Assembly (NCBI RefSeq): GCF_900142095.1
Contig: NZ_FQZP01000031.1
Coordinates: 1-32,829 of the forward strand
DNA: 32,829 nt
Reading direction: 5' to 3'
Origin: Thermoclostridium caenicola
GTDB lineage: Bacteria; Bacillota; Clostridia; DSM-8532
How positions within the stretch are numbered: position 1 is the first letter of the stretch; each line of letters opens with the position of its first letter. Positions 7,819 through 17,073 of this stretch are shown here, one piece after another. Under the pieces are notes generated by a model. That model did no database searches. It saw nothing but the letters and a program-made list of their open reading frames with translations, and was not told the origin of the DNA. Both the position numbers and the translations under genes were made by a program.

Positions 7819-8925
7819 TCAGCTATGCTTATTATCCTTTTTTCCCGGCCTCAGCCATTCAGGCAAAAGCCCAATTGCACCCTTTTCCCGTACTGCAAGG
7901 ATCACGCTTTGCAGCAGGATGAAGAAGCACAGCATAAGCCCGGTGGTAATGCTCTGATAATAAGGCTTGGTAAGCCCAGATGCGATAACGATGTTCGTGA
8001 TAGTCTTCAGGGACAGCATCCCAAAAAGCGTTCCGATAACATTACCAACACCGCCGGTCAATAATGTTCCGCCTATGATATTGGATGCGATCGCCTGCAT
8101 TTCTGCCTGGGTTGCGTTGGCAGCATCCCCTGCGCCCGTATGAAGCAGGTAGACATAGCCGGCTATCCCGGACAATATCCCGGCCAGCAAATAAGCGTAG
8201 AATTTTGTACGCTTGACATTGATACCGAGCGTCAGCGCACTGTGGCTGTTTCCGCCCACCGCATAGAGGTTGCGTCCGAACCGGGTCCATTTAAGAATGA
8301 TCGCTACGGCTATCACCACGATCAAGGCAATCACTACTCCCAGCTCGATCTGGGCCGGTATGAAGATACCGGTCTTCCCGTAATAGCCCATTCCGGGTAT
8401 CGTAATGCGCATCTGCTTAAGATTAAGGAAAGCTTCATGGGTTGCTGTTCTGGGTGCAATGCTGACGATGGTTACCATGCCCCTGGCAAAGAACATTCCC
8501 GCCAAGGTGACGATAAAGGGCTGTATCTCCAGGTAAGCTACCAGTATCCCGTGAAGCAGGCCGAAGAACAGGCCTATGCCCAGGGCCAACAAAAGCGAAC
8601 CGATAACCGTGCCGCCATGGTCCTCAAGGTAAACAACGCATGCCATGGTGACAAGGGCCGTAACACCGCCGCCGGAAATATCTATACCGCCGGATATCAT
8701 CACCATGGTCAGTCCGCAGGCAATGATGAGCAGGAATGCATTGTTATTGAACAGGTCGAGGAACTGCTGGGGGTTCAGGAACCCGCCGCCCCAGACAAAC
8801 ATGGCGAGCAGGTACATACCGATGAAGGTACAGATCGTTATGGTCATCAGCAGGTTGGTGTTTGAGATAGGCTCCCTTGGTTTTTTTCCTCGATTTTCAA
8901 TGATTAAATCCTTGCCTTTTTTCAT
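7819..8925 (-). CDS. Sugar ABC transporter permease (YjfF-like, ribose/CUT2 class)
   Basis: This 368-residue membrane protein belongs to the BPD_transp_2 family, with about eight to ten hydrophobic segments after a 30-residue polar N-terminus. The conserved stretch GLTMVMISGGIDISGGGV near residues 72-89 and the later AVGGNSHSALTLGINV loop identify CUT2 sugar permeases. It is the fourth component after binding protein, ATPase and first permease, the same order as ytfQ-ytfR-ytfT-yjfF of E. coli. The start is ATG 8925 behind GGGGAATAAG. It probably forms a heterodimeric channel with the neighbouring permease. Confidence 0.92.
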   Translation of the reverse strand: MKKGKDLIIENRGKKPREPISNTNLLMTITICTFIGMYLLAMFVWGGGFLNPQQFLDLFNNNAFLLIIACGLTMVMISGGIDISGGGVTALVTMACVVYLEDHGGTVIGSLLLALGIGLFFGLLHGILVAYLEIQPFIVTLAGMFFARGMVTIVSIAPRTATHEAFLNLKQMRITIPGMGYYGKTGIFIPAQIELGVVIALIVVIAVAIILKWTRFGRNLYAVGGNSHSALTLGINVKRTKFYAYLLAGILSGIAGYVYLLHTGAGDAANATQAEMQAIASNIIGGTLLTGGVGNVIGTLFGMLSLKTITNIVIASGLTKPYYQSITTGLMLCFFILLQSVILAVREKGAIGLLPEWLRPGKKDNKHS

Positions 8926-9010
8926 AGCTTATTCCCCATTACTCCGTTGATTTTCTCAAAATCTACACAGGGATCATCTATCAACCTGAATGCACCGGTC
9001 GCGCGATTTG

Positions 9011-10081
9011 TCAGGCAGCTTTCGCCTGGACTTCCTTTTCAGGCTGTTTTTTAAACATCTTTTTGTACATCCTGACGACAAAATCCTTAACGACCGGCGA
9101 ACTGCATACGACTATCAGTATGATAACAATCGCCTTGTAGGCTTTTACAGCCGCCGAAGGGACCTTCATCGCATAAAGCGTGACGGTCAGAGCCTGAATG
9201 ATGTACGCACCGATAACTGAACCGTAGAGATTGAATTTACCGCCGCTTAAGGCATTTCCGCCAATTGCGACTGCCAGGATGACATCCATTTCCGCATCCA
9301 AAAGCAGGGTTTCATGGTTGATAAGCCCTATCCTGCATACGGTGATACAGCCCGCCGTAGCAACGCAAACGCCCGATATGATAAACGCTATGAGCTTGAT
9401 CCAAACCGGGCTGATCCCGTTCAGGTGGGCTGTCCCCTCATTAATTCCGACCACCTGTGTATATAACCCGAGATTGGTAAATCGTAAAACCAGCGTGATC
9501 AGAATAAGGAATATGACCATGATAAGGATGGGGGTGGGTATAGGAATCCCGGGGATAAAACCGCCAATACTGGTAAGCAGGGGACTTGAAACAGTCGGCG
9601 TCGCACCGCCGTTAATCCAGTAGGCGATCGAACGTCCTGCCGAAAAAAGAATCAGTGTCGCGATCATGGGCTGGATTTTGAATACGGCGACCAGTACCCC
9701 GTTGAAGAGGCTGAAAAGGACTGAAACGACACAGCTGAGCAAAAAAGCGAGAAGGAAAACCGGTATAGTGATCTCGTTGGCGCGAAGCACGCTTACAAAA
9801 ACGCTGCCCGCTATGGCCGCCACGGCTGCAACGCTTATATCCTGCCCCTTACAGGACGATGTTATCAGCGTCATGCCGATGGACAGGATAGCAATGGCCG
9901 ACGCACCGTTCAGGATACTGATCAGGTTTCCTGAAAGTACAGCGTTCCCATCGTTGTTGGTGGCAATGGTTATGGAGAAAAACTCCGGATCCCTGATCAG
10001 GTTGAAAACAACTAGCAGAAACAGCGCAAACAACGGTATTGCCAGCTGAGAGCGCGCCATTTTCTTAAAAAGACTTCCCAT
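9011..10081 (-). CDS. Sugar ABC transporter permease (YtfT-like, ribose/CUT2 class)
   Basis: This is the first of two CUT2-class permeases (356 residues). Multiple hydrophobic segments and the signature GMTLITSSCKGQDISVAAV near residues 62-80 identify it, as does AEMDVILAVAIGGNALSGG in the C-terminal half. Its ATG at 10081 overlaps the TAA of the ATPase gene by one base, with a GGGGGAGG site inside that gene, so production is translationally coupled to the ATPase. Together with the downstream permease it would form the membrane part of the importer. Confidence 0.92.
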   Translation of the reverse strand: MGSLFKKMARSQLAIPLFALFLLVVFNLIRDPEFFSITIATNNDGNAVLSGNLISILNGASAIAILSIGMTLITSSCKGQDISVAAVAAIAGSVFVSVLRANEITIPVFLLAFLLSCVVSVLFSLFNGVLVAVFKIQPMIATLILFSAGRSIAYWINGGATPTVSSPLLTSIGGFIPGIPIPTPILIMVIFLILITLVLRFTNLGLYTQVVGINEGTAHLNGISPVWIKLIAFIISGVCVATAGCITVCRIGLINHETLLLDAEMDVILAVAIGGNALSGGKFNLYGSVIGAYIIQALTVTLYAMKVPSAAVKAYKAIVIILIVVCSSPVVKDFVVRMYKKMFKKQPEKEVQAKAA

Positions 10082-11598
10082 TATACCGCCTCCCCCGCTA
10101 TGGTATGCATGATGTTGTCCTGGGTCATTTCTTCGCCCGTAAGCTCGCCCACAATCTTGCGATCGCGCATCACGATCAGGCGCGAACAGGTGCGAAGCAT
10201 CTCCTCTATTTCCGAGGAAATGAACGTGATGCTGACGCCTTCCTCGGCCAGTTTAAGCACCAGCTTCTGTATTTCCACTTTCGTACCCACATCGATTCCG
10301 CGGGTTGGTTCATCCAGGATCAGGTACTGGGGATTTGTCAGCAGCCAGCGTGCCAGTATGGCTTTCTGCTGATTGCCTCCCGACAGCGACTTGATGGGTG
10401 TATCCATCGAGGCGGTCTTTATGCCTAACAGTTTGATGTACTTGTCGGCAAAAGCTTCTGCCTCGGCTCTTGAAAACGGCCTGAAAAAGCCTTTCATAAC
10501 CTGCAGGGCAAGTATGATATTCTCCCGGACCGACAGGTCCTCGACGATACCGTCCCGTTTTCTGTCCTCGGGCAGGTATCCGATGCCATGCTTCATGGCA
10601 TCCTTGGGCTTTTTGATTTTAACATCCTTTCCGTTTATCCTGATCTTGCCGCCGGTAATCCTGTCAGCGGCAAAAATAGCGCGCACGCTTTCGCTGCGGC
10701 CCGAACCAAGTAGCCCGGTGAAACCGTTGACTTCTCCCTTTCTGATCTTGAAATCAAATGCGTTGGAACAGTTTATACTCGATAAACCAACTGCCTCATA
10801 AACGGGTGGTTCATTGGTTTCCTCTGCCATTAGCTGACTTTTTTTCAGCGCCGAAACATCCTCAAGGTCTTTGCCCATCATCTTGGAAATGAGCTGTACA
10901 CGCGGCAGATCCTTTACCTCATACTCTCCTACCAGTTCGCCATTCCTAAGTACCGTTATCCTGTCGCATATCTCGTACACCTGTTCAAGGAAGTGCGTAA
11001 TAAAGATGATGCCAACGCCGCGTGCCTTCAGATCCCGCATCAGCGAGAACAGCCTCGCGACCTCCTGTTCGTCGAGGGAGGAGGTCGGCTCGTCCAGGAT
11101 AAGCACTTTACAGTCCATATCGACTGCGCGGGCGATGGCAACCATTTGCTGTACGGCAATGGAACAGGTGTCAAGTTGCTGGGTGGCCCTAGCCGGGATT
11201 TTGAGCTTCTCAAGTATCTCCGCTGCCCTCTTTTTCATTTGACGCCAGTTTACCGTATGGTAGCTGCCCCGTCCGATGAACATGTTCTCTGCGACAGTAA
11301 GGTTGGGGCAAAGGGTTATCTCCTGGTATACGGTACTGATCCCCAGGTTTTGAGCTTCATACGGAGATTTTACATGGATTTCCCTGAGGCTGCCGTCTAT
11401 ATTTAAGAAAACCTGCCCCGAATCTTTAGGATGCACGCCGGTCAAAACCTTGATCAAGGTCGACTTTCCGGCTCCGTTTTCACCCATCAGGGCATGGATC
11501 TCGCCTTTTCTGAGCGTAAAATCGACATTCTGCAAGGCACGAACACCCGGGAACGATTTACTGATATTTCTCATGGATAAAACAACGTCGTTCTGCAT
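10081..11598 (-). CDS. Sugar ABC transporter ATP-binding protein with two ATPase domains (YtfR/AraG/RbsA-like)
   Basis: This 505-residue protein has two fused ABC ATPase domains, as in CUT2 sugar importers (RbsA, AraG, YtfR). The N-terminal domain has Walker A GENGAGKST (about residues 38-46) and Walker B LILDEPTSSLD. The C-terminal domain has the degenerate Walker A GLLGSGRSE usual in this family, an LSGGNQQKA signature and YLILDEPTRGID. It powers import through the two downstream permeases. ATG 11598 is preceded by GGGATGG. An intercistronic hairpin separates it from the binding-protein gene. Confidence 0.95.
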   Translation of the reverse strand: MQNDVVLSMRNISKSFPGVRALQNVDFTLRKGEIHALMGENGAGKSTLIKVLTGVHPKDSGQVFLNIDGSLREIHVKSPYEAQNLGISTVYQEITLCPNLTVAENMFIGRGSYHTVNWRQMKKRAAEILEKLKIPARATQQLDTCSIAVQQMVAIARAVDMDCKVLILDEPTSSLDEQEVARLFSLMRDLKARGVGIIFITHFLEQVYEICDRITVLRNGELVGEYEVKDLPRVQLISKMMGKDLEDVSALKKSQLMAEETNEPPVYEAVGLSSINCSNAFDFKIRKGEVNGFTGLLGSGRSESVRAIFAADRITGGKIRINGKDVKIKKPKDAMKHGIGYLPEDRKRDGIVEDLSVRENIILALQVMKGFFRPFSRAEAEAFADKYIKLLGIKTASMDTPIKSLSGGNQQKAILARWLLTNPQYLILDEPTRGIDVGTKVEIQKLVLKLAEEGVSITFISSEIEEMLRTCSRLIVMRDRKIVGELTGEEMTQDNIMHTIAGEAV

Positions 11599-11637
11599 AC
11601 GGCTACCATCCCTAAATGCTTAAGTCTCTTCATTATA

Positions 11638-11678
11638 GCGGTGCAAGTATGCGGAAAGATCCGCATACTTTGCACCGC
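11638..11678 (-). other. Intercistronic hairpin after the transport binding-protein gene
   Basis: Bases 11638-11654 pair with 11661-11678 (17 pairs with a single bulged base) around an AAAGAT loop. No T-run follows on the minus strand. Like the hairpin at 2110-2145, it separates a sugar-binding-protein gene from the rest of its transporter operon. It probably stabilises the upstream mRNA end and lowers downstream expression. Confidence 0.65.
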
Positions 11679-11723
11679 CTGAAACCGTCAATACAGTTCC
11701 GGTTCAATCAAACGCATCCGTCA

Positions 11724-12704
11724 TCAGTCGCCGATGCCGTATTTGTCTATGTCTGCCTGAGTAATGGTATTGCAATCGAAGTATCTTTCTTCGTTGATAA
11801 CGATTTTTTCTGTAAGCTGCCCGCCTTTTTCAAGGGTCTGGATCATTTCATGGATCTTCTGAGCCTGGAACGGGCTGCACTGAACGTCGAGGTTCCAGTT
11901 GCCGGCGAGCACTTCCCTGAGGGCCCACTTGTTGAAGTCGAAGCCTATGATGACCACATCTCCGTTCTTACCGTGGGTGATACCTGCTTCATCGAGGGCT
12001 GCGACTGCGCCTTTTGCCATACCGTCGTTTTCAGCATAGATGACATTGAATTTCTCACCAGAGTTGATAACAGATTCCACGATCTGCTTGGCTGTTGCTT
12101 CGTCCCAGGTAGCGGTCTGCTGGACAACCTTTTTCATGGTGCCATTTGCAAACTGCTCATCGAGAGGCTTTGTACGGCCGATCTGAGCGTCGCTGCCCAT
12201 TGCGCCCTGGATATGTACGACATTGTATTCAGGGAGCTTCTGATCCAGCAGCCACTGTACGGCCATCCTGCCCTGGGCTTCCATGTTGGAGATAACGGCG
12301 GCCTCAAACAGGCTTTGGTCAACATTCATCATACGGTCGAAGAGGAATACTTTCACGCCGGCTTTCTTTGCGTTTTCAAGAACATTGGTCCAACCGTCGG
12401 TCGCGGCGGCGGAAATAAGGAGGTAATCCACGCCGTCGGTAATGAACTGCTGAGCTGCGTTCAGCTGCTCGTCATTCTTGAGGCTGTAGAAGGTGGAAAC
12501 CTTATATCCGTTTGCTTCGCTGAAAACCTTTTCAAAGTCTGCCACGTTTGCAGCACGGTATCCGGACTCGGAAGGCGGGTTGTTCACGATACCCACTTTG
12601 ATAAGACCGTCTTTATCCTTAGATGTCTGAGCAGAACCGCATGCTGCCAAACTTAACGCCAACGCCGCAGCAAGGATCAATGCAAGGATTTTCTTTGTTT
12701 TCAT
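11724..12704 (-). CDS. Sugar-binding lipoprotein of the ABC transporter (YtfQ-like periplasmic-binding family)
   Basis: This 326-residue lipoprotein has a signal peptide MKTKKILALILAAALALS and lipobox LAAC (cysteine 22). The mature domain starts with IKVGIVNNPPSESGYRAANV, the ESGxR pattern of YtfQ-like (galactofuranose-binding) proteins of the ribose-binding superfamily. VHIQGAMGSDAQIGRTKPLD and YAENDGMAKGAVAALDEAG are further family blocks. As the gene directly upstream of the ATPase and permeases it is the likely transport receptor. With araA in the same cluster, the ligand is probably L-arabinose or an arabinose-containing sugar (inference). It is a paralogue of the lipoprotein at 12925-13923. 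Confidence 0.93.
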   Translation of the reverse strand: MKTKKILALILAAALALSLAACGSAQTSKDKDGLIKVGIVNNPPSESGYRAANVADFEKVFSEANGYKVSTFYSLKNDEQLNAAQQFITDGVDYLLISAAATDGWTNVLENAKKAGVKVFLFDRMMNVDQSLFEAAVISNMEAQGRMAVQWLLDQKLPEYNVVHIQGAMGSDAQIGRTKPLDEQFANGTMKKVVQQTATWDEATAKQIVESVINSGEKFNVIYAENDGMAKGAVAALDEAGITHGKNGDVVIIGFDFNKWALREVLAGNWNLDVQCSPFQAQKIHEMIQTLEKGGQLTEKIVINEERYFDCNTITQADIDKYGIGD

Positions 12705-12762
12705 TGCCTTATTCCCCTTTCAGTTTAATCTTTGTGTTAAAATCATATAATTTGAGGGGAAT

Positions 12763-12792
12763 AATATACAAGTTTTTTGTGCAAAGTGCGTA
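12763..12792 (-). promoter_or_regulatory. Possible regulated promoter of the transporter genes
   Basis: The 220-base gap between the two binding-protein genes is AT-rich. On the minus strand it holds TATATT (12763-12768) with a weak -35 candidate TTACGC 18 bases upstream. A poor -35 is common at promoters that need an AraC-type activator, which the adjacent YesN-like regulator could supply. The assignment rests on spacing and position only. Confidence 0.35.
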
Positions 12793-12924
12793 AGATTTTC
12801 AACCAAGTCATTTAAAAATCAAAAATCAAGTTCCTGGATACCTGGCGTTGCTTCTGACACCATTCATTCCCATTGTATGATCATAATATTTCTAACATTT
12901 ACAGTAAAATAATTAACCTCCGTG

Positions 12925-13923
12925 TCAATAGCCCCTGCTGTCAATCATTTCCCGGGTTATTGTCCGGTAATCGAAGTATGTTTCATCCACATAGTTTATC
13001 CGATCTACAGGTTCTCCGCGCTCAAGCTTCTTGATGACTTTGTCCACATACGGACCCTGCAGCGGGTTACATTCCACGTTCAACGCGATTTTGCCGGCAA
13101 GCGTGTACTCAAGTCCAAGCCTTGTCGCATCAAACGAGATGACGATAACCCCGTCCTCAGGGTTGCATTTTAACCCCGCTTCTTCCAGCGCAGCGATTGC
13201 TCCAAGCGCTTCTCCGTCGTTTTCACAGTATACCACGTCTATATCCGTTGTCCGCTTCAGGATGGAACTCATGACTTCGTATGACTTGGCCTTTGTAAAA
13301 TCACCGCATTCCTGTGCTGCGATCACCCAGTTCGGATGCCGCTTTACCGCATTTTCCAGAGGGACAGTCCTGCCTAATTGCGGGGTGGAACCAATGGTGC
13401 CCTGAATGTGAACTATCCGTATCGGTTCATTTGCTCTGCCCTGCTCTTCCAGGAAGTCCTCCAGCCATTTGACCGCGAGCTCGCCCTCCTTGTAGAAATC
13501 GGAACCGACATAAGCCGTATACAGGTCTTCATCCTGCCGTTCGATGTACCTGTCGATAACGATGACCGGAATGCCGGCCTCTTTCGCTTCCAGCAAAATG
13601 GCGTTCCAACCAGTCTCTACTTTTGGGGAAAACACGATATAGTCGACGTCCTGCTGAATAAACATCCTGATGGCCCGGATCTGGTTTTCCTGTTCCTGCC
13701 TGGCATCATCGAAGATAAGCATGTATCCGTTTTCTTCTGACAAAACCGATTTGATGTTCTCCGTATTGGTTACGCGCCACTCCGATTCGGCGCCTACCTG
13801 TGAAAAGCCCACCACTATCAGGTTATCCTCGGCAGATCCGGGCAAAGCGTGGGTATCTTCTCCCGAACATCCGCAGAGAAACACGGCGGCCACGCATAGT
13901 ATCACAGCAAGAAGTTTTCTCAT
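12925..13923 (-). CDS. Sensor-type sugar-binding lipoprotein (AraP-like), partner of the histidine kinase
   Basis: This 332-residue periplasmic-binding-type lipoprotein has a short signal peptide and lipobox FLCGC (cysteine 19). VVGFSQVGAESEWRVTNT and QEQENQIRAIRMFIQQDVDY match the YtfQ family more closely than its downstream paralogue does. Its ATG overlaps the kinase stop (ATGA), so it is translationally coupled to the two-component genes rather than to the transporter. By analogy with AraP of Geobacillus stearothermophilus and XylFII of Clostridium beijerinckii, it probably binds the sugar outside and presents it to the kinase. Family is sure; sensing role is inferred from position. AAGGAG lies eight bases before the start. 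Confidence 0.85.
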   Translation of the reverse strand: MRKLLAVILCVAAVFLCGCSGEDTHALPGSAEDNLIVVGFSQVGAESEWRVTNTENIKSVLSEENGYMLIFDDARQEQENQIRAIRMFIQQDVDYIVFSPKVETGWNAILLEAKEAGIPVIVIDRYIERQDEDLYTAYVGSDFYKEGELAVKWLEDFLEEQGRANEPIRIVHIQGTIGSTPQLGRTVPLENAVKRHPNWVIAAQECGDFTKAKSYEVMSSILKRTTDIDVVYCENDGEALGAIAALEEAGLKCNPEDGVIVISFDATRLGLEYTLAGKIALNVECNPLQGPYVDKVIKKLERGEPVDRINYVDETYFDYRTITREMIDSRGY

Positions 13924-15362
13924 ATAGCCATCTCCTTGTCGCTGGTCTTCATGGGTATGGTGACGATGACCTTTGTCCCCACATCCAGTTCGCTTTCGAT
14001 GGTCAGCCCGTATTCAGCACCAAACAATATCTGTATCCTCTGATGGACCGTCCTCAAACCAAAGCCCTCTCCCTTGCTGTCGCCAAGGGAGGCCTTGATC
14101 TCTTTCAGCCGTTCTTCGGACATGCCGCGCCCATCATCCATCACTTCGAGGATGATATGTCCGTTTTCTTCCCTGCCGGTAAGGCGGATGACCCCTTTTC
14201 TGCGCCTGTTCTTTATTCCGTGATACAGCGCGTTTTCCACCAGGGGCTGAAGGGTCAGCTTGGGAATGATGTACTGTTTCAGATGATCCGGGATGTCAAT
14301 TTCATATTCCAGGATATCGCTGTAGCGCATCTGTTGGATCTCCAGATAGCTGCGGACGTGCTGTTCTTCCTCTCCAAGGGTGATAACGTTTTTGCCCCGG
14401 CTCAATGAAAAACGGAAATAGTTGGAGAGGCTTGTAACCATCTTGACCGCTCCGTTGATTTCACCGGACTCGATGAGCCATACGATAGTGTCGAGCGTAT
14501 TATACAGAAAATGCGGGTTGACCTGGGACTGCAGCAACGCCAGTTCTGCTTTCCTGCGCTGTTTCTCCTGCTCGGTGTTCTTCTGGATCTGCCATATCAG
14601 GCGTCCTACCATGTTTTCTATACCGTCCGAGAGGATCTGTATCTCCTCAACATCGGCCTGGATGGGTTCTTTGACCAATAAATTGCCCTTGCCTATCGCT
14701 TCGAGGCGTTCACAGATCATATCGATGGGATCGACGATCTTGCGGCTAAGCCTTTTTGAACTTTTCAGCAGGAAAAACAGCAGCATCAGCGCAAGGAGAA
14801 CCACCACGCCCATCAGGATGATCATGTTCCTGACCATATCGGACTGGAGGCTGTTCAGATGTGCCGCTTCGTAATACAGATAAGTGTACATGAATCGCTG
14901 TATCAGGTCGGTCAATATGTAGATATTTTTCTCCAGTTGATCCACACGCGAGTCGTACTCTTTTGTCTCTGCGATCTGCTGCATCTTTTCCTCAAGGTTG
15001 TGGCAGAGGCTGAGCACGCTGGAAATGGCCCGAAGGCTTTCTTTTTTCGTTGTCGTGTCGTACAGCTTCTGCGCAATCTCCTTTGCGGACTTAACCTCTT
15101 CAAGGGGCAGACCTTCCGAGTACTGGCTGTCGATCACGTAATAGTACATTTTCAGATCCACATCATCCTTGAAGTTCTGGTTGAACTCCGAAGCCATGGT
15201 GACATTGTTCAGGATTGCATTGTATCGAAAAACATACAATATCCCCACCGATGCAATCACCAGGATAACCGTCATCAGCGGCAGGGATACCAGAAGGCTC
15301 ATATTCCAGAGCCTGCTCTGCATCTTTATTTTTCTCTCTTTACGCCTGTTATCAATGCTCAC
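13920..15362 (-). CDS. Sensor histidine kinase, YesM/AraS-like
   Basis: This membrane sensor kinase has about 480 residues. A transmembrane segment (about residues 20-45) is followed by an outside domain of roughly 140 residues, a second transmembrane segment (NMIILMGVVVLLALMLLFFL) and a HAMP linker. The His_kinase domain carries its phospho-acceptor in NPHFLYN (histidine about 284). A HATPase domain follows, with LQPLVENALYHG and DDGRGM. I chose GTG 15362, whose GTGAGCATTGA overlaps the regulator stop and has GAGGGA six bases upstream; ATG 15323 is an alternative. It would phosphorylate the regulator encoded just before it in response to the sugar-loaded lipoprotein encoded just after it. 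Confidence 0.9.
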   Translation of the reverse strand: MSIDNRRKERKIKMQSRLWNMSLLVSLPLMTVILVIASVGILYVFRYNAILNNVTMASEFNQNFKDDVDLKMYYYVIDSQYSEGLPLEEVKSAKEIAQKLYDTTTKKESLRAISSVLSLCHNLEEKMQQIAETKEYDSRVDQLEKNIYILTDLIQRFMYTYLYYEAAHLNSLQSDMVRNMIILMGVVVLLALMLLFFLLKSSKRLSRKIVDPIDMICERLEAIGKGNLLVKEPIQADVEEIQILSDGIENMVGRLIWQIQKNTEQEKQRRKAELALLQSQVNPHFLYNTLDTIVWLIESGEINGAVKMVTSLSNYFRFSLSRGKNVITLGEEEQHVRSYLEIQQMRYSDILEYEIDIPDHLKQYIIPKLTLQPLVENALYHGIKNRRRKGVIRLTGREENGHIILEVMDDGRGMSEERLKEIKASLGDSKGEGFGLRTVHQRIQILFGAEYGLTIESELDVGTKVIVTIPMKTSDKEMAI

Positions 15363-16974
15363 TGCCTGTCCCTCTTCGATATTCACTGGGCGTGCAGCCC
15401 GAAACTTTCTTGAACACAAAGCTGAAATAGTGCGGATCCTTGTATCCGACTGCAAATGCGATTTCGCTCAGTCTCAGGTCGGTATTGCGTAGCATATTCT
15501 TCGCTTCATGGATACGCCTTGATGTGATGTATTCCGTCAATGTCTGCCCGACTTCCTGGCTGAAAACGGCTGACAGGTAGTTGGGACTGATGTTGACGCT
15601 TTTAGCAACTTTGTCCAGTGAGATGGACGGGTCCGAATAGTTTTGGTTGATAAAATCCATCGCCTGTTTCAATAAAACATGCTGCTGCCTGGTGCTTTCA
15701 CAGTCGCGCAGAACGATCGTGCGTTTGATGACCTGGCGCGCATAATTCCGTACCTCCTCGGCAGTGGATATGCTGTCATTGGGCCAGAAATCCGCCGACC
15801 ATATGGTGTCCATGCTGGAGCCTATCAGGTCCAGGTATTTTACCGCAGCAAAATAAACTGTCATGGCCATGTACCTGCAAAGCAAGGCGGTGGAAACAAC
15901 TCTTTCCCCTACATTTTGCAGCACCTGTTCGATAAAGTCATCGATTTCCTGTTCCGTTCCGCTGCTTAAAAACTTTCTGATGTGTTCAAGATCAATTTCC
16001 TTGCCGTATGTGCCTGCCTGAAAATCATTGTTCTTTCTGAGGTTCCGTATGCTCGCTTCAGTCAGGATATGTTCTTCGGGGCATATGTAGCGATAAGCCA
16101 GAATACGGCTTGCTTCGGCAAAGCAGGCCGGAAGGGCGCTGAGCCGTGGCACAGGCGTCCCCCTTGCGATATACCAGCCCACATCGTTTCCTGCCGCGGT
16201 ACAACGATCCCGTATACTTTTGATGCAATTGATGGTTTTTGATTCTATCTCATCCTGAGAGCCCTTCACCAGGACAGCATAGGTGGTGATGTTCCATCTG
16301 AACAGGATAAGGTCGGATCTGCCGATGAACAGTTTTGTCACTTCGTCCTGCACCGCGGCGAGATCATCGGTATAGCTTTCCGGCATGCTGCCGTCATATT
16401 CTGCGCTGCTGAGTGAGAAAAGAACGATATTGTAGAACGGAGCACAGATATCGATGTTCATGGATTCGGCGGTATTAATGATCTCCGATTCGCTTAAAGC
16501 ACCGGTAACTATTCTTTCAAAGAATCGTCTGCGGGAAAAGTTTTCATACTCCTGGGCTTCACGCCGGAAATGCTCTATGTATTCCTGCTGCTGACGTTCT
16601 TCCATCATTTTCTTATGCAGTTCAGCCAGTATCCCCACAAGCTTGTCCTTTGTAATAGGCTTGAGCAGGTATTGATCCACGCCCATGCGAATGGCTTGCT
16701 GCGCATAAGTAAAATCATCGTATCCGCTTATGATGACAATTTTTGTCCTTGGAAGCTCATCACGCACCAGTTTTATTAAGGTCAGTCCATCCATAAAAGG
16801 CATCTTGATATCTGTGATGAGAAGATCAGGCTGAATTTCCCGGATCATAGGGAGCGCAAGCTCGCCGTCCGAAGCGTCACCCGTATAATGAAATCCATAC
16901 TGTTCCCATTGGATATTCCTGCGTATGCCCTCGCGGACGACATTCTCATCTTCGACGAGAAAGACCTTGAACAT
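15352..16974 (-). CDS. Response regulator with AraC-type DNA-binding domain, YesN/AraT-like
   Basis: This is a 540-residue cytoplasmic transcription regulator. The receiver domain spans about residues 1-125, with the acidic pair in VEDE, phospho-acceptor aspartate 55 in LLITDIKMPF and lysine in LLKPI. A long middle region precedes a C-terminal AraC/XylS double helix-turn-helix (about 435-538) with ISPNYLSAVFSQEVGQTL and IAFAVGYKDPHYFSFVFKK. The start ATG 16974 was chosen because the receiver fold begins there; the frame extends 12 codons further. It is the first gene of the leftward cluster and probably activates the transporter, araA and possibly itself. Confidence 0.92.
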   Translation of the reverse strand: MFKVFLVEDENVVREGIRRNIQWEQYGFHYTGDASDGELALPMIREIQPDLLITDIKMPFMDGLTLIKLVRDELPRTKIVIISGYDDFTYAQQAIRMGVDQYLLKPITKDKLVGILAELHKKMMEERQQQEYIEHFRREAQEYENFSRRRFFERIVTGALSESEIINTAESMNIDICAPFYNIVLFSLSSAEYDGSMPESYTDDLAAVQDEVTKLFIGRSDLILFRWNITTYAVLVKGSQDEIESKTINCIKSIRDRCTAAGNDVGWYIARGTPVPRLSALPACFAEASRILAYRYICPEEHILTEASIRNLRKNNDFQAGTYGKEIDLEHIRKFLSSGTEQEIDDFIEQVLQNVGERVVSTALLCRYMAMTVYFAAVKYLDLIGSSMDTIWSADFWPNDSISTAEEVRNYARQVIKRTIVLRDCESTRQQHVLLKQAMDFINQNYSDPSISLDKVAKSVNISPNYLSAVFSQEVGQTLTEYITSRRIHEAKNMLRNTDLRLSEIAFAVGYKDPHYFSFVFKKVSGCTPSEYRRGTGSEH

Positions 16975-17073
16975 CCTGCATCTTCCCTTCGTTTCGATCA
17001 TCATAGGCACTATGATGCGAGCAGATGTGGCTGAAATGATGATAAAACGGCATATCCCTTATTTGTCAAAATC

